Shown here: piece by piece, positions 8,174-19,302 of the stretch
How positions within the stretch are numbered: the first letter of the stretch is position 1
How the letters are laid out: each line of letters begins with the position of its first letter
Origin: an uncultured Marinococcus sp.
Lineage (GTDB): Bacteria; Bacillota; Bacilli; Bacillales; Marinococcaceae
Length of the DNA: 58,462 nucleotides
Direction of reading: 5' to 3'
NCBI RefSeq assembly: GCF_947493875.1
Contig: NZ_CANLSU010000009.1
Span: 1-58,462, forward strand
Translations under genes and position numbers: made by a program
Notes under the pieces: generated by a model
Databases searched by the model: none
Told to the model about the DNA's origin: nothing
What the model saw: the letters and a program-made list of their open reading frames with translations, nothing else

Positions 8174-9118
8174 TTAGTCCTCTTCGCGCAAGCCGAGTCC
8201 GAGTTCACCGAGCTTTTCCTGAACTTCTTCCAGCGATTTGCGTCCAAGGTTGCGGACTTTCATCATATCTTCCTCTGACTTTTGCGTCAGCTCCTGCACA
8301 GTATTGATGCCTGCGCGTTTCAGGCAGTTATAGGAACGGACCGAAAGATCAAGCTCTTCAATTGTCATTTCAAGCACTTTTTCTTTTTGGTCTTCTTCTT
8401 TCTCCACCATGATTTCCGCATTCTGTGCCTGATCGGTCAGACCGATAAAGATATTCAAGTGCTCATTCATGATCTTCGCACCAAGAGATACTGCCTCTTC
8501 GGGACGGATGCTTCCGTCTGTCCAGACATCCAACGTTAGCTTGTCGTAGTTGGTAATCTGCCCGACGCGGGTATTTTCCACCTGGTAATTCACACGCTCG
8601 ACCGGCGTATAAATAGAATCAATGGGAATGACACCGATTGGAAGGTCGTCGCTGTTGTTTCCATCAGCCGGGACATAGCCGCGTCCGCGATGAGCGGTAA
8701 GGCGCATATGCAGGTTGGCGTTTTTGGATAAGGTAGCGATATGAAGATCCGGATTCAGGATTTCCACGTCGCTGTCGTGTGTAATATCCCGAGCAGAGAT
8801 TGTACCTTCTCCCTGCACATCCACTTCAAGCACTTTTTCATCATCAGAGTACACCTTCAAAGCGAGCTTTTTCAAATTCAAAATAATGGTCGTTACGTCT
8901 TCAAGTACGCCTTCAATCGTTGAAAACTCGTGAAGAACCCCATCGATTTGAACTGTAGAAACCGCTGCTCCCGGTAACGAGGATAAAAGAATACGACGCA
9001 GGGAATTTCCCAGGGTAGTACCATAACCACGTTCCAATGGTTCAACAACAAATTTGCCAAACTTGGCATCTTCGCTCACTTCGACCGCTTCAATGTTAGG
9101 CTTTTCAATTTCGATCAT
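8174..9118 (-). CDS. rpoA: RNA polymerase alpha subunit
   Basis: A 314-residue alpha subunit. The N-terminal dimerisation and assembly domain covers about residues 1-228, with the motif [20 protein letters not shown]. After an acidic linker (EKEEDQKEK), the C-terminal domain (about 245-314) holds [16 protein letters not shown] and [12 protein letters not shown], the helix-hairpin-helix that contacts UP elements and activators. It lies between rpsK and rplQ as in B. subtilis. The 131-bp gap to rpsK contains a GC-rich hairpin. Confidence 0.99.
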   Translation of the reverse strand: MIEIEKPNIEAVEVSEDAKFGKFVVEPLERGYGTTLGNSLRRILLSSLPGAAVSTVQIDGVLHEFSTIEGVLEDVTTIILNLKKLALKVYSDDEKVLEVDVQGEGTISARDITHDSDVEILNPDLHIATLSKNANLHMRLTAHRGRGYVPADGNNSDDLPIGVIPIDSIYTPVERVNYQVENTRVGQITNYDKLTLDVWTDGSIRPEEAVSLGAKIMNEHLNIFIGLTDQAQNAEIMVEKEEDQKEKVLEMTIEELDLSVRSYNCLKRAGINTVQELTQKSEEDMMKVRNLGRKSLEEVQEKLGELGLGLREED

Positions 9119-9150
9119 TTGTTTGCGTACCCTCCTTCAAACGTCGTACA

Positions 9151-9169
9151 TCCGGCAGCCGGTGCCGGA
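9151..9169. repeat. GC-rich hairpin in the rpsK-rpoA gap
   Basis: Inverted repeat TCCGGCA-gccgg-TGCCGGA, a perfect 7-bp stem. No U-tract follows on either strand, so it is not a plain terminator. It may adjust expression of rpoA relative to rpsK or stabilise mRNA ends. Confidence 0.55.
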
Positions 9170-9249
9170 AATTAAGGAAAACAGGAAAGCGGGATGCAAA
9201 AGCACACCTTCCAGCCTGTCTCCTTTGCAATAGTCATGTTCGCTTTCAG

Positions 9250-9645
9250 TTATGCACGTGGACGTTTTGGCGGGCGGCACCCGTTATGAGGTACTGGCGT
9301 AACATCACGAATAACCGTAACTTCTACCCCGGTTGCCTGAAGGGAACGAATTGCAGCTTCACGTCCAGCACCTGGACCTTTCACTGTAACTTCTACGCTT
9401 TTCAATCCGTGTTCCATTGCAGCTTTTGTTGCTGTTTCCGCAGTCATTTGAGCTGCGAACGGAGTGGATTTACGGGAACCTTTGAAACCAAGCACTCCAG
9501 CGCTTGCCCATGCAAGTGTGTTCCCCTGCACGTCCGTAATGTTTACAATCGTGTTGTTAAACGTCGAGCGGATATGAGCCACACCCGACTCTATATTCTT
9601 GCGCTGACGGCGTTTACGTGGTGCGTTCGACTTTGCTTTTGCCAT
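9250..9645 (-). CDS. rpsK: 30S ribosomal protein S11
   Basis: A 131-residue S11 of the platform, near the E site and the Shine-Dalgarno helix. The basic start ([14 protein letters not shown]) is followed by the conserved [15 protein letters not shown], and the C-terminal [10 protein letters not shown] is intact. It follows rpsM by 26 bp with a clear ribosome binding site. Confidence 0.98.
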   Translation of the reverse strand: MAKAKSNAPRKRRQRKNIESGVAHIRSTFNNTIVNITDVQGNTLAWASAGVLGFKGSRKSTPFAAQMTAETATKAAMEHGLKSVEVTVKGPGAGREAAIRSLQATGVEVTVIRDVTPVPHNGCRPPKRPRA

Positions 9646-9671
9646 AATAGGTAACCTCCTTTATAAATAAA

Positions 9672-10040
9672 TTATTTACGTTTGTTTGCTACTGTACGAC
9701 GCGGGCCTTTACGGGTACGGGAATTGTTCTTCGTGTTTTGTCCGCGAAGCGGCAGTCCACGACGATGACGGATCCCACGATAGCTTCCGATCTCCATCAA
9801 GCGTTTGATGTCGAGGGAAGTTTCACGGCGAAGATCCCCTTCTACCGTATGGTTGTTATCAATAGCCGTACGGATACGGGCCAGCTCGTCTTCTGTTAAA
9901 TCACGCACACGGGTGTTCTGGTCAACGTCAGCTTCGTTCAGAACCTGAACTGCAAGCGATTTGCCGATGCCGTATACGTAAGTGAGTGAAATAGCAATAC
10001 GCTTATCACGAGGAATATCTACTCCTGCAACACGTGCCAT
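9672..10040 (-). CDS. rpsM: 30S ribosomal protein S13
   Basis: A 122-residue S13, which forms intersubunit bridges from the small-subunit head. It has the helix-two-turns-helix motif with [10 protein letters not shown] and the basic tail with [19 protein letters not shown]. It is preceded by rpmJ (18 bp) and GGAGGTG, the normal alpha-operon order. Confidence 0.98.
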   Translation of the reverse strand: MARVAGVDIPRDKRIAISLTYVYGIGKSLAVQVLNEADVDQNTRVRDLTEDELARIRTAIDNNHTVEGDLRRETSLDIKRLMEIGSYRGIRHRRGLPLRGQNTKNNSRTRKGPRRTVANKRK

Positions 10041-10058
10041 GCGGGCACCTCCTTTTTA

Positions 10059-10172
10059 TTATCCTTGTCTTTGTTTATGCTTCGGGTTCGAGCAAATTAC
10101 CATTACCGAACCTTTACGGCGAATAACTTTACAATTGTCACAAATCTTTTTAACGGAAGCTCTTACTTTCAT
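10059..10172 (-). CDS. rpmJ: 50S ribosomal protein L36
   Basis: A 37-residue L36, too short for simple length-filtered gene finding. Translation from ATG 10172 begins [19 protein letters not shown] and ends NPKHKQRQG. The zinc ligands Cys11, Cys14, Cys27 and His32 are all kept, so this is the zinc-binding form. GAAGGAGGT stands 9-10 nt before the start. It sits between infA and rpsM as in B. subtilis. Confidence 0.97.
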   Translation of the reverse strand: MKVRASVKKICDNCKVIRRKGSVMVICSNPKHKQRQG

Positions 10173-10242
10173 TTTCCATTTACCTCCTTCACTGCATGTA
10201 AGCCATGCATTGGTAAGAGTGCTCAAGAATGAACTTGCGGGT

Positions 10243-10461
10243 CTATTTGTAGCGGTACGTAATACGTCCGCGGGAAAGGTCGTACGGTGAAATTTCTACA
10301 GTTACTTTATCACCAGGAAGAATCCGGATAAAGTGCATACGGATCTTACCGGAAACATGCGCTAAAATTTTGTGTCCATTTTCAAGCTCAACACGAAACA
10401 TAGCGTTTGGAAGAGGCTCAACCACCGTGCCTTCCATTTCAATAACATCATCTTTAGCCAT
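10243..10461 (-). CDS. infA: Translation initiation factor IF-1
   Basis: A 72-residue OB-fold protein that occupies the ribosomal A site during initiation. It has the classical sequence [20 protein letters not shown] with [20 protein letters not shown] further on. It starts 3 bp after the L14e-like gene, so the two are likely coupled and share the promoter and long leader upstream. Confidence 0.98.
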   Translation of the reverse strand: MAKDDVIEMEGTVVEPLPNAMFRVELENGHKILAHVSGKIRMHFIRILPGDKVTVEISPYDLSRGRITYRYK

Positions 10462-10464
10462 GAA

Positions 10465-10773
10465 TTAATTCTCCTTTTCAAATAAGGCTTCTTGTTCAAA
10501 AAAGGTGTAAAGAGCGTGCCGGATTTTCGCGTTAGTCACTCGGCCGGTTTCTATCAAACTCGACTGTACTTCCGGCGAAATATACGAAAGCAATTCTACG
10601 TGGGACGTGTTTTTCTTCTTTCCCCGATCGAACTTTCGTCTTTCCCCGTCCGCCAGCATAAGAAACTTATCATCCAGCACATCAATTACTACCGCGTACT
10701 GACCAGCTTCGCGCCCCCGGGTCACTCGAACGATTTGTCCCAGATCGGGTCGCCTTGACTCCGAATCTTTCAT
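10465..10773 (-). CDS. KOW-domain RNA-binding protein, L14e/L6e/L27e type
   Basis: A 102-residue protein equivalent to B. subtilis YbzG, which also precedes infA. The KOW segment (residues 11-33) reads GQIVRVTRGREAGQYAVVID. A basic stretch, RRKFDRGKKKN, and an acidic C terminus follow. It is probably a ribosome-associated or RNA-binding protein; the role is unknown. The start used is ATG 10773, 8 nt after AGAGG; a second ATG at 10777 is out of frame. It is the first gene after a promoter and a roughly 210-nt structured leader that could control its translation. Confidence 0.88.
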   Translation of the reverse strand: MKDSESRRPDLGQIVRVTRGREAGQYAVVIDVLDDKFLMLADGERRKFDRGKKKNTSHVELLSYISPEVQSSLIETGRVTNAKIRHALYTFFEQEALFEKEN

Positions 10774-10984
10774 GCATGCATCCTCTTTTCCTTAGGCTTC
10801 GTTAGGATTTAGCAGCCTGAAGCCGTACTACACGGCCTGGGCTGTCCAACCATCGGAGAGGGTGTATACGTGTTTGCTCTAGGCAAATTCAGTGTACCCC
10901 TAAAATGATGGTATTGCATCATGTTCCCGGATCGCATCCGATGGGCTCCCCGTCACTTATGAAACGCTTTTGCCGCATCGCACT
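10774..10984 (-). ncRNA. Long structured 5' leader with alternative hairpins
   Basis: The leader runs from the promoter at 10991-11020 to the L14e-like gene, where other Bacillaceae have map. Visible minus-strand pairings are: CCATCGGA (10937-10944) with TCCGATGG (10850-10857); CGGAT-gcg-ATCCG (10928-10940), which excludes the first; ATGATG-caatac-CATCAT (10905-10922); TTTGC-ctaga-GCAAA (10873-10887); CAGCC/GGCTG around GCCGT-gtagt-ACGGC (10813-10844); and GGCTTC/GAAGCC (10795-10824), which competes with that hairpin. ATCCT (10804-10808) can pair with AGGAT in the ribosome binding site (10780-10784). No U-tract is seen, so control would be at translation. I do not recognise a known riboswitch class. 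Structure is inferred by eye. Confidence 0.5.
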
Positions 10985-10990
10985 TCCCGT

Positions 10991-11020
10991 ATTATAACGA
11001 GTTTCCGACCCGTTTTACAA
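10991..11020 (-). promoter_or_regulatory. Promoter before the L14e-like gene and infA
   Basis: Minus strand: -35 TTGTAA (11015-11020), 18-bp spacer, perfect -10 TATAAT (10991-10996). It begins 4 bp after the adk stop codon. Confidence 0.7.
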
Positions 11021-11024
11021 ACAA

Positions 11025-13040
<2,016 letters not shown>

Positions 13041-13041
<1 letters not shown>

Positions 13042-13481
13042 TAGACCACCTCGGTTTTTCCGCCTGCTGCCTCAATTGCTTGCACTGCTGAAGCAGAGAA
13101 CTTGTTCGCGTGCACCTGAAGCTCTTTCTCCAACTTGCCGTCGCCTAAAATTTTCACGCCATCTTTGTATTTGCTGATTACGCCTTTTTCAAGCAACGCT
13201 TCTGGAGTTACTGTTGTACCATTGTCGAAGCTGTTGAGCGTTTCCACATTAACAATAGCGTATTCTTTACGATTAATGTTCGTAAAGCCGCGTTTTGGCA
13301 AACGCTTGAAGATAGGGTTCTGCCCACCTTCAAAACCTGGACGTACACCACCGCCGGAACGGGCATTCTGCCCTTTTTGTCCACGGCCGGAAGTTTTGCC
13401 GTTGCCGGAAGCCGGCCCGCGGCCCACACGGTTACGCTGTTTGTTTTTGCCTTTTGCAGGCTGAAGTTCGTGGAGTTTCAT
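13041..13481 (-). CDS. rplO: 50S ribosomal protein L15
   Basis: A 146-residue late-assembly protein of the large subunit. The glycine- and arginine-rich extension ([20 protein letters not shown]) is typical, and the C-terminal domain ends [11 protein letters not shown]. It lies between rpmD and secY and overlaps secY by 1 nt. Confidence 0.98.
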
Positions 13482-13513
13482 GCTGCCACCTCCCTGTCAT
13501 TTAGAAATGAGAT

Positions 13514-13702
13514 TTATTGGTCCAGTTCTTTTACCGTCAGCAGGTGAGACACTTTGTTCACCATACCGCGGATTGCGGGATTGTCTTCTTTTACTACCGT
13601 ACGGTTTATTTTATGCAAACCAAGTGTACGGACTGTTACGCGCTGCTCTTCCGGACGTCCGATCATGCTGCGGCTAAGGGTGATTTCCAATTGTTTGGCC
13701 AT
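13514..13702 (-). CDS. rpmD: 50S ribosomal protein L30
   Basis: A 62-residue L30, a small alpha/beta protein near the 5S rRNA. The start is [20 protein letters not shown] and the conserved [14 protein letters not shown] follows. It is set between rpsE (13 bp) and rplO (32 bp). Confidence 0.97.
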   Translation of the reverse strand: MAKQLEITLSRSMIGRPEEQRVTVRTLGLHKINRTVVKEDNPAIRGMVNKVSHLLTVKELDQ

Positions 13703-13715
13703 TTGCTTTCCCCCC

Positions 13716-14216
13716 TTATCCTAACAATTCTTCGACGCTCTTACCACGCAATTTAGCTACTTCTTCAGCTGTTTTCAAAGAAGTTAATCCGTTGATAGTA
13801 GCGCGAACCATGTTAATAGGATTGTTGGAACCAAGAGATTTCGACAGAATGTCCTGTACGCCGCCAAGCTCTAAGATGGCACGTACCGGTCCTCCAGCGA
13901 TTACTCCAGTACCTTCAGATGCAGGCTTCAATAAAACATTGCCTGCGCCAAAGTGACCAGTGATTTCGTGTGGAATAGTTGTTCCTACGATCGGAATCTG
14001 CACAAGGTCCTTTTTAGCGTTTTCTACCGCTTTACGGATTGCTTCTGGTACTTCAATAGCTTTTCCCTGGCCAAAGCCGACATGGCCGTTACGGTCTCCA
14101 ACTACTACGAGTGCTGCAAAGCGGAAGTTACGTCCACCTTTTACAACTTTTGCGACACGGTTGATGGTTACAACACGTTCTTCAAGTTCCAGTTTATTCG
14201 GATCAATACTTTGCAT
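13716..14216 (-). CDS. rpsE: 30S ribosomal protein S5
   Basis: A 166-residue S5, important for decoding accuracy and for the mRNA entry channel. The double-stranded-RNA-binding-like N-terminal domain has [20 protein letters not shown]. The C-terminal domain has [20 protein letters not shown] and ends GKSVEELLG. It matches B. subtilis in length, in the order rplR-rpsE-rpmD. Confidence 0.98.
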   Translation of the reverse strand: MQSIDPNKLELEERVVTINRVAKVVKGGRNFRFAALVVVGDRNGHVGFGQGKAIEVPEAIRKAVENAKKDLVQIPIVGTTIPHEITGHFGAGNVLLKPASEGTGVIAGGPVRAILELGGVQDILSKSLGSNNPINMVRATINGLTSLKTAEEVAKLRGKSVEELLG

Positions 14217-14236
14217 TCTTGTCCCTCCCTTGCTTT

Positions 14237-14596
14237 TTAGAATTTTAGTCCGTTCTCGCGGGCTGCTTCAGCGAGTTCTTGAACCCTGCCGTGATAAACA
14301 AATCCACCCCGGTCAAAAACGACTGTGTCATAGCCTTTTTCTGTAGCACGCTTGGCGAGAGTTTCCCCAATTTTACGGGCTGCCTCTTTATTGCCGCCGT
14401 TTTCGATTCCGGAATTTTTTTCCATTGTCGATGCCGCTGCCAGAGTCACTCCTGCTTCGTCGTCAATCAGCTGCGCATAAATATGCTTTGCAGAACGGAA
14501 AACGTTCAGACGAGGACGTTCTGGTGTGCCGCTGATTTTACGGCGGATACTCATATGGCGTTTCTTGCGTTTTTCATAACTTGTTGCTTGAGCCAT
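14237..14596 (-). CDS. rplR: 50S ribosomal protein L18
   Basis: A 119-residue L18, which binds 5S rRNA in the central protuberance. It has the basic head [20 protein letters not shown] and ends with [20 protein letters not shown]. It follows rplF by 45 bp and precedes rpsE by 20 bp. Confidence 0.98.
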   Translation of the reverse strand: MAQATSYEKRKKRHMSIRRKISGTPERPRLNVFRSAKHIYAQLIDDEAGVTLAAASTMEKNSGIENGGNKEAARKIGETLAKRATEKGYDTVVFDRGGFVYHGRVQELAEAARENGLKF

Positions 14597-14641
14597 CGTA
14601 CAGTTCCTCCTTTCGTGCTTGTTGCGATGTTAATTAACCGA

Positions 14642-15178
14642 TTATTTACCCGTTTTACCTTCTTTGCGGCGAACTTCTTCACCTTCGTAGCGGATTCCTT
14701 TACCTTTGTAAGGTTCAGGAAGACGTACAGAGCGAATGTTGGAAGCGACTGCACCAACGCGTTCTTTATCAATACCGCGGACTGTCACTTTCGTGTTGGA
14801 AGGTACTTCGATGTCGATTCCTTCCTCGGAAACGAATTCTACCGGGTGGGAGTAACCAACGTTTAACACTAACTTCTCGCCAGTCTTCTGCGCACGATAA
14901 CCTACGCCGACGAGCTCGAGGTTCTTTTCGTACCCTTTTGTTACACCTTCTACCATGTTGTTTACAAGGCTTCGGGTCGTACCATGAAGCGAGCGGTACG
15001 TTTTATTGTCAGAAGGGCGTTCAAAAGTCACTTCCGACTCTCCAATGTTCACAGTAATAACCGGGTGAAGCTCACGGCTCAATTCACCTTTTGGTCCTTT
15101 AACTGTAACTGTATTTCCGTCTTTAGCGATTGTGACGCCTTCTGGAATTTCGATTGGTTTCAGGCCAATACGAGACAT
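14642..15178 (-). CDS. rplF: 50S ribosomal protein L6
   Basis: A 178-residue L6, two related alpha/beta domains near the GTPase centre. It opens [14 protein letters not shown] and ends in the signature [23 protein letters not shown] use ATG 15178 because GGAGGTG lies about 7 nt upstream and the family begins MSRIG; an in-frame start 9 nt earlier has no better site. Confidence 0.98.
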   Translation of the reverse strand: MSRIGLKPIEIPEGVTIAKDGNTVTVKGPKGELSRELHPVITVNIGESEVTFERPSDNKTYRSLHGTTRSLVNNMVEGVTKGYEKNLELVGVGYRAQKTGEKLVLNVGYSHPVEFVSEEGIDIEVPSNTKVTVRGIDKERVGAVASNIRSVRLPEPYKGKGIRYEGEEVRRKEGKTGK

Positions 15179-15210
15179 ATTGCACACCTCCGTTCTTTAT
15201 AACGATTTTA

Positions 15211-15609
15211 TTACCAAACGTATGCGAGTACTTCGCCGCCAACGTTTTGTTTTCTTGCTTCTTTATCAGACATAACGCCTTTAGATGTAGAAATTACTGC
15301 GATACCAAGTCCGCCCAGCACTTTAGGAACCTCGTTGGATCCTGCATAAACACGGAGACCTGGTTTACTGATACGTTTGATACCGGAAATGACTTTCTTG
15401 TTTTCCGTACCTGCTTTTAAGAATAAGCGGATCATTCCCTGTTTTTTATCATCAACATATTCAACGTCGCGGATGAAACCTTCCAGCTTGAGGATTTCAG
15501 CGATTTCTTTTTTTAGGTTCGATGCAGGAAATTCTACTTTTTCGTGGTTCACCATGTTTGCGTTGCGGATACGAGTAAGCATATCAGCAATCGGATCTGT
15601 CATGACCAT
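15211..15609 (-). CDS. rpsH: 30S ribosomal protein S8
   Basis: A 132-residue S8, which binds helix 21 of 16S rRNA and, in E. coli, represses the spc operon. It begins [20 protein letters not shown] as in B. subtilis and ends [10 protein letters not shown]. In most Bacillaceae rpsN (S14) separates it from rplE; here only 64 bp with a strong hairpin lie between. Confidence 0.98.
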   Translation of the reverse strand: MVMTDPIADMLTRIRNANMVNHEKVEFPASNLKKEIAEILKLEGFIRDVEYVDDKKQGMIRLFLKAGTENKKVISGIKRISKPGLRVYAGSNEVPKVLGGLGIAVISTSKGVMSDKEARKQNVGGEVLAYVW

Positions 15610-15641
15610 TTGAATACCTCCCTCCCAGTTACGGGGTCGTG

Positions 15642-15659
15642 CGCCGGCGCCTGCCGGCG
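15642..15659. repeat. GC-rich hairpin at the site where rpsN is expected
   Basis: Inverted repeat CGCCGGC-gcct-GCCGGCG, a perfect 7-bp stem with a 4-nt loop, centred in the 64-bp gap between rplE and rpsH. There is no U-tract on either side. The gap cannot hold a 61-codon rpsN and no remnant of it is readable. Confidence 0.65.
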
Positions 15660-15673
15660 TTTACGCGAATAAT

Positions 15674-16213
15674 TTATTTTTGAAACGGCATGCCCATTTG
15701 ATCGAGCAGTTCGTAAGATTCTTCATCTGTCGAAGCAGTAGTAACGATAACAATGTCCATTCCGCGAACTTTTTCTACCTGATCGTAGGAAATTTCCGGG
15801 AAGATCAATTGTTCACGCACACCGAGTGTGTAGTTGCCACGGCCGTCAAATGCTTTATTTGACACCCCGCGGAAGTCACGGACACGTGGAAGCGTGACGT
15901 GGATTAATTTCTCCAGGAAGTCATACATACGTGCTCCGCGCAAAGTGACCTTTGCACCGATTGGCATACCTTCACGAAGTTTAAATCCTGCAATAGAACG
16001 TTTTGCTTTTGTAATCAAAGGCTTCTGCCCACTGATTGCTTCCAGCTCTTCTACTGCTTTATCCAATGAGCGAGGGTTTTGTACTGCTTCACCGACACCC
16101 ATGTTAATAACAATTTTATCAACCTTCGGTACTCCCATTACAGAAGAGTAGTCGAATTTCTCGTGCAGACTCGGTACGATTGATGTTTGATACTTTTCTT
16201 TTAAAGCGTTCAT
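15674..16213 (-). CDS. rplE: 50S ribosomal protein L5
   Basis: A 179-residue L5, part of the 5S RNP in the central protuberance, contacting the P-site tRNA. Conserved blocks are [18 protein letters not shown], the basic [18 protein letters not shown], and the C-terminal [20 protein letters not shown]. Length equals that of B. subtilis. The downstream neighbour should be rpsN but is rpsH. Confidence 0.98.
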   Translation of the reverse strand: MNALKEKYQTSIVPSLHEKFDYSSVMGVPKVDKIVINMGVGEAVQNPRSLDKAVEELEAISGQKPLITKAKRSIAGFKLREGMPIGAKVTLRGARMYDFLEKLIHVTLPRVRDFRGVSNKAFDGRGNYTLGVREQLIFPEISYDQVEKVRGMDIVIVTTASTDEESYELLDQMGMPFQK

Positions 16214-16244
16214 TCGTGTGACCTCCTCTCGTCCTTTGTCTTAC

Positions 16245-16568
16245 TTAGTTCAGGGCTTCACCTGATTTTTTGGCGACACGTACTTTTTTGCCGTTCTCTA
16301 CCTTGTGACCAACACGGGTTGGTTCGCCGGATTTCGGATCAAGCGGCATAACGTTTGATACGTGAATGGCAGCTTCTTGGTTTAAGATACCGCCTTGTGG
16401 GTTTTCCTGGGAAGGCTTCGCATGTTTTTTCACGATGTTAACACCTTCGACGATTACACGTGCCTGTGCAGGCATTGCTTTAAGGATAACGCCTTCTTTG
16501 CCTTTATCCTTGCCGCTGATTACTTTTACTTTTTCACCCTGTTTAACATGAAGCTTATTTTGGGCCAT
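16245..16568 (-). CDS. rplX: 50S ribosomal protein L24
   Basis: A 107-residue L24, an assembly initiator near the exit tunnel. The KOW motif [19 protein letters not shown] is at residues 11-29, and [19 protein letters not shown] follows. It lies between rplN and rplE in the standard order. Confidence 0.98.
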   Translation of the reverse strand: MAQNKLHVKQGEKVKVISGKDKGKEGVILKAMPAQARVIVEGVNIVKKHAKPSQENPQGGILNQEAAIHVSNVMPLDPKSGEPTRVGHKVENGKKVRVAKKSGEALN

Positions 16569-16615
16569 TTTCGCACCTCCTTAACGGGACATCATGACTT
16601 CGCATGATATTTGTA

Positions 16616-16984
16616 TTACAGCACTTCCGGTGCAAGGGAGATAATTTTCATATACTGCTCATCACGAAGCTCTCTTGCTACTGGGCCAAAGATACGTGTT
16701 CCACGTGGTCCTTTGTCCGTACGTACGATTACAGCTGCGTTTTCGTCAAAGCGAATGTAAGAACCGTCTGGACGGCGGACGCCGCTGCGGGAACGTACAA
16801 TAACTGCCTGAACAATCTCGCCTTTTTTGACAACGCCCCCTGGTGTTGCTTGTTTGACAGTGCATGTAATCATATCACCGATGTTAGCAGTTTTACGGCC
16901 GGAACCGCCTAAAACTTTTATACACTGTACTTCGCGGGCACCAGAGTTATCCGCTACTCTTAAGCGTGATTCTTGTTGGATCAT
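16616..16984 (-). CDS. rplN: 50S ribosomal protein L14
   Basis: A 122-residue L14, which forms intersubunit bridge B8 and binds the RsfS silencing factor. It starts [19 protein letters not shown] and has the conserved [15 protein letters not shown] and [13 protein letters not shown]. It follows rpsQ by 32 bp. Confidence 0.98.
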   Translation of the reverse strand: MIQQESRLRVADNSGAREVQCIKVLGGSGRKTANIGDMITCTVKQATPGGVVKKGEIVQAVIVRSRSGVRRPDGSYIRFDENAAVIVRTDKGPRGTRIFGPVARELRDEQYMKIISLAPEVL

Positions 16985-17016
16985 AGGTCACGGTACCTCC
17001 TTTCTTTAAAAACGAT

Positions 17017-17283
17017 TTAAAGAATAACTGATTCTTCGATTACTTTCACGAGACGAAAACGCTTGTCTTTCGACAGTGGGCGGGTTTCCATGATCTGGAC
17101 GATGTCGCCAACCTTTGCAGTGTTTTCTTCATCGTGAGCTTTAAACTTTTTGGAGTCTCTGACACGTTTGCCGTACAACGGGTCTTTTTTATACGTTTCA
17201 ACAACAACGGCAATCGTTTTATCCATTTTATCAGATGTCACGCGGCCGCTATAAACCTTACGGTTGTTACGTTCTTCAGCCAT
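17017..17283 (-). CDS. rpsQ: 30S ribosomal protein S17
   Basis: An 88-residue OB-fold protein of the body of the small subunit, a primary 16S rRNA binder. [20 protein letters not shown] and the C-terminal [20 protein letters not shown] are typical. It is located between rpmC and rplN. Confidence 0.98.
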   Translation of the reverse strand: MAEERNNRKVYSGRVTSDKMDKTIAVVVETYKKDPLYGKRVRDSKKFKAHDEENTAKVGDIVQIMETRPLSKDKRFRLVKVIEESVIL

Positions 17284-17306
17284 ATTGGTTTAACCTCCTT
17301 TTCCTT

Positions 17307-17510
17307 TTAGCCTTTGTTCATCCCGAGTTCACGTTCACGCAACACGGTTTTGGCACGTGCAATATCTTTTCTTACAGTACGGATGCGGGCGGGATTTTCC
17401 AACTGACCGGTCGCTAATTGAAAACGAAGGTTAAAAAGTTCTTCTTTCAGGCTTTTTGTTTGATCTTCGATTTCCACTGTGGTTAGATCTCTCAATTCAT
17501 TAGCTCTCAT
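17307..17510 (-). CDS. rpmC: 50S ribosomal protein L29
   Basis: A 67-residue, two-helix protein at the tunnel exit, next to the docking site for trigger factor and SRP. It contains [20 protein letters not shown] start it at ATG 17510 (MRANELRDL), which overlaps the end of rplP by 11 nt and fits the family length. The site before it is a weak GTGAGG; an in-frame GTG at 17522 is less likely. Confidence 0.96.
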   Translation of the reverse strand: MRANELRDLTTVEIEDQTKSLKEELFNLRFQLATGQLENPARIRTVRKDIARAKTVLRERELGMNKG

Positions 17511-17934
17511 TTGCCTCACCACCCACTTCTTCGCGTTTCACAAATTTCGTTTTAATCGGTAACTTGTGAGCTGCAAGTCTCAACGCCTCACGGGCAATTT
17601 CTTCATTAACCCCGGCAATTTCGAACATGATTTTTCCTGGTTTTACGACAGCTACCCAGCCTTCAGGAGAACCTTTACCGGAACCCATGCGGACTTCGAG
17701 GGGTTTTGCTGTATATGGCTTGTCCGGGAAGATTTTGATCCAGACTTTACCGCCACGTTTCATATAACGAGTCATAGCAATACGTGCAGATTCAATCTGA
17801 CGGTTCGTAATCCAGGAAGCTTCCACTGCCTGCAGTCCGTACTCGCCAAAAGTGATTTCTTTGCCGCCTTTTGCACGGCCTCTCATTTTGCCACGGTGTT
17901 CGCGACGATATTTTACGCGTTTTGGCAATAACAT
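17500..17934 (-). CDS. rplP: 50S ribosomal protein L16
   Basis: A 144-residue L16, near the A site and the peptidyl transferase centre. It starts [18 protein letters not shown] and has [20 protein letters not shown] and KMGSG-like [20 protein letters not shown]. It starts 1 bp after rpsC ends and overlaps rpmC. Confidence 0.98.
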   Translation of the reverse strand: MLLPKRVKYRREHRGKMRGRAKGGKEITFGEYGLQAVEASWITNRQIESARIAMTRYMKRGGKVWIKIFPDKPYTAKPLEVRMGSGKGSPEGWVAVVKPGKIMFEIAGVNEEIAREALRLAAHKLPIKTKFVKREEVGGEANES

Positions 17935-17935
17935 A

Positions 17936-18595
17936 TTATTTGCCTCCTTCCTCTTTGTTCGTTCCTTTCGTTGGAAGGACTTCCCCGCGATAAATCCAGA
18001 TTTTTACACCCAGTTTACCGTACGTTGTATCTGCTTCTGCAGTGCCGTAATCAATATCTGCACGCAACGTATGGAGAGGTACTGTTCCTTCACTGTATCT
18101 TTCAGAGCGGGCGATGTCTGCGCCACCCAGGCGGCCGTTCACTTCTGTCCGGATCCCTTTTGCTCCTGCGCGCATTGTACGCTGAATGGATTGTTTCATT
18201 GCACGACGGAAGGAAATACGGTTTTCAAGCTGACGGGCAATGTTTGCCGCTACGAGACGAGCATCCATATCTGCCTGCTTAATTTCTGCGATATTAATGT
18301 GTACTCGTTTGTTAGTCAGGTTATTCAATTCTTTACGAAGTGCTTCTACTTCCGACCCACCGCGGCCGATAACCATTCCTGGTTTCGCAGTATGGATCGT
18401 AATGTTTACACGGTTTGCCGCACGTTCAATTTCCACAGTAGAAATAGAAGCATCAACAAGCTTCGTTTCGATGTGACGACGCACTCTGTAGTCTTCATGA
18501 AGCAAAGTCGCGTATTCTTTTTCCGAATACCATTTTGATTCCCAATCACGGATGACTCCAACACGAAGTCCGATAGGATTAACTTTTTGTCCCAC
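17936..18595 (-). CDS. rpsC: 30S ribosomal protein S3
   Basis: A 219-residue S3 of the mRNA entry tunnel. The N-terminal block is [20 protein letters not shown]. The KH domain (about 40-110) holds [19 protein letters not shown], and the C-terminal domain has [20 protein letters not shown]. Only 3 bp separate it from rplV. Confidence 0.98.
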   Translation of the reverse strand: MGQKVNPIGLRVGVIRDWESKWYSEKEYATLLHEDYRVRRHIETKLVDASISTVEIERAANRVNITIHTAKPGMVIGRGGSEVEALRKELNNLTNKRVHINIAEIKQADMDARLVAANIARQLENRISFRRAMKQSIQRTMRAGAKGIRTEVNGRLGGADIARSERYSEGTVPLHTLRADIDYGTAEADTTYGKLGVKIWIYRGEVLPTKGTNKEEGGK

Positions 18596-18598
18596 GCG

Positions 18599-18940
18599 TT
18601 ATCCCTCCTTTTTTTCTTCGACGATTACAGTAATGTGGCTCGTACGTTTGTTAATGCGGCTTGCGCGCCCCATTGCACGTGGGCGGAAACGTTTGAGTGT
18701 TACTCCTTCGTCTACGAATGCTTGGCTGATGTAAAGATTTTCTGGTTCCATCTCATAGTTGTGCTCTGCGTTGGCGATAGCAGAGTTGATAACTTTTTCA
18801 ACAATCGGAGACGCCGATTTTGGCGTGTTCTTAAGGATGGCAATAGCTTCTCCGACGGATCTTCCCCGGACTAGGTCTATCACAAGACGAGCCTTGCGGG
18901 GGGCTATACGGATCTGCTTTGCTACTGCTTTTGCTTCCAT
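18599..18940 (-). CDS. rplV: 50S ribosomal protein L22
   Basis: A 113-residue L22, whose long beta-hairpin lines the nascent-chain tunnel. [19 protein letters not shown] and the hairpin region [20 protein letters not shown] are as expected for a macrolide-sensitive form. It lies between rpsS and rpsC. Confidence 0.98.
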   Translation of the reverse strand: MEAKAVAKQIRIAPRKARLVIDLVRGRSVGEAIAILKNTPKSASPIVEKVINSAIANAEHNYEMEPENLYISQAFVDEGVTLKRFRPRAMGRASRINKRTSHITVIVEEKKEG

Positions 18941-18963
18941 GTTTCTTTACCTCCCCTCAGGTC

Positions 18964-19242
18964 TTATCTTTTCGTTTTTCTATCGTCATTTTTATGGCCT
19001 TTAAATGTTCTCGTTGGTGCGAATTCACCAAGCTTATGGCCTACCATATCTTCAGATACATAAACAGGTACGTGCTTGCGTCCGTCGTACACTGCAATCG
19101 TGTGGCCGACAAATTCCGGGAATACTGTGGAACGGCGTGACCAGGTACGAATAACTTCTTTATTGTTCGAATCGTTTAGTCTCTCGATTTTATTCATCAA
19201 GTGCAAGTCGACGAAAGGTCCTTTTTTTAAACTACGACCCAT
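18964..19242 (-). CDS. rpsS: 30S ribosomal protein S19
   Basis: A 92-residue S19 of the head, forming a bridge with L5 and the A-site finger. It opens [19 protein letters not shown] and contains [20 protein letters not shown]. It follows rplB by 60 bp. Confidence 0.98.
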   Translation of the reverse strand: MGRSLKKGPFVDLHLMNKIERLNDSNNKEVIRTWSRRSTVFPEFVGHTIAVYDGRKHVPVYVSEDMVGHKLGEFAPTRTFKGHKNDDRKTKR

Positions 19243-19302
19243 GAGAGAACCTCCTTTCGCGATTAACCTGCGATTCCGGAGAACCGCAGCTTCATCTTTT
19301 TA

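Noticed and set aside
10813-10922. 37-codon minus-strand frame within the long leader before the KOW gene, starting at the ATGATG
   Set aside because: No ribosome binding site precedes it and the sequence is not like MetAP or any other known protein; the nucleotide hairpins explain the region better.
10774-10984. Leader tested against TPP, SAM, c-di-GMP, fluoride, guanidine and T-box signatures
   Set aside because: None of the conserved core sequences that I know for these classes is present.
17852-18538. 228-codon plus-strand frame antisense to rpsC
   Set aside because: Shadow frame rich in Cys and Phe, typical of antisense to ribosomal protein genes.
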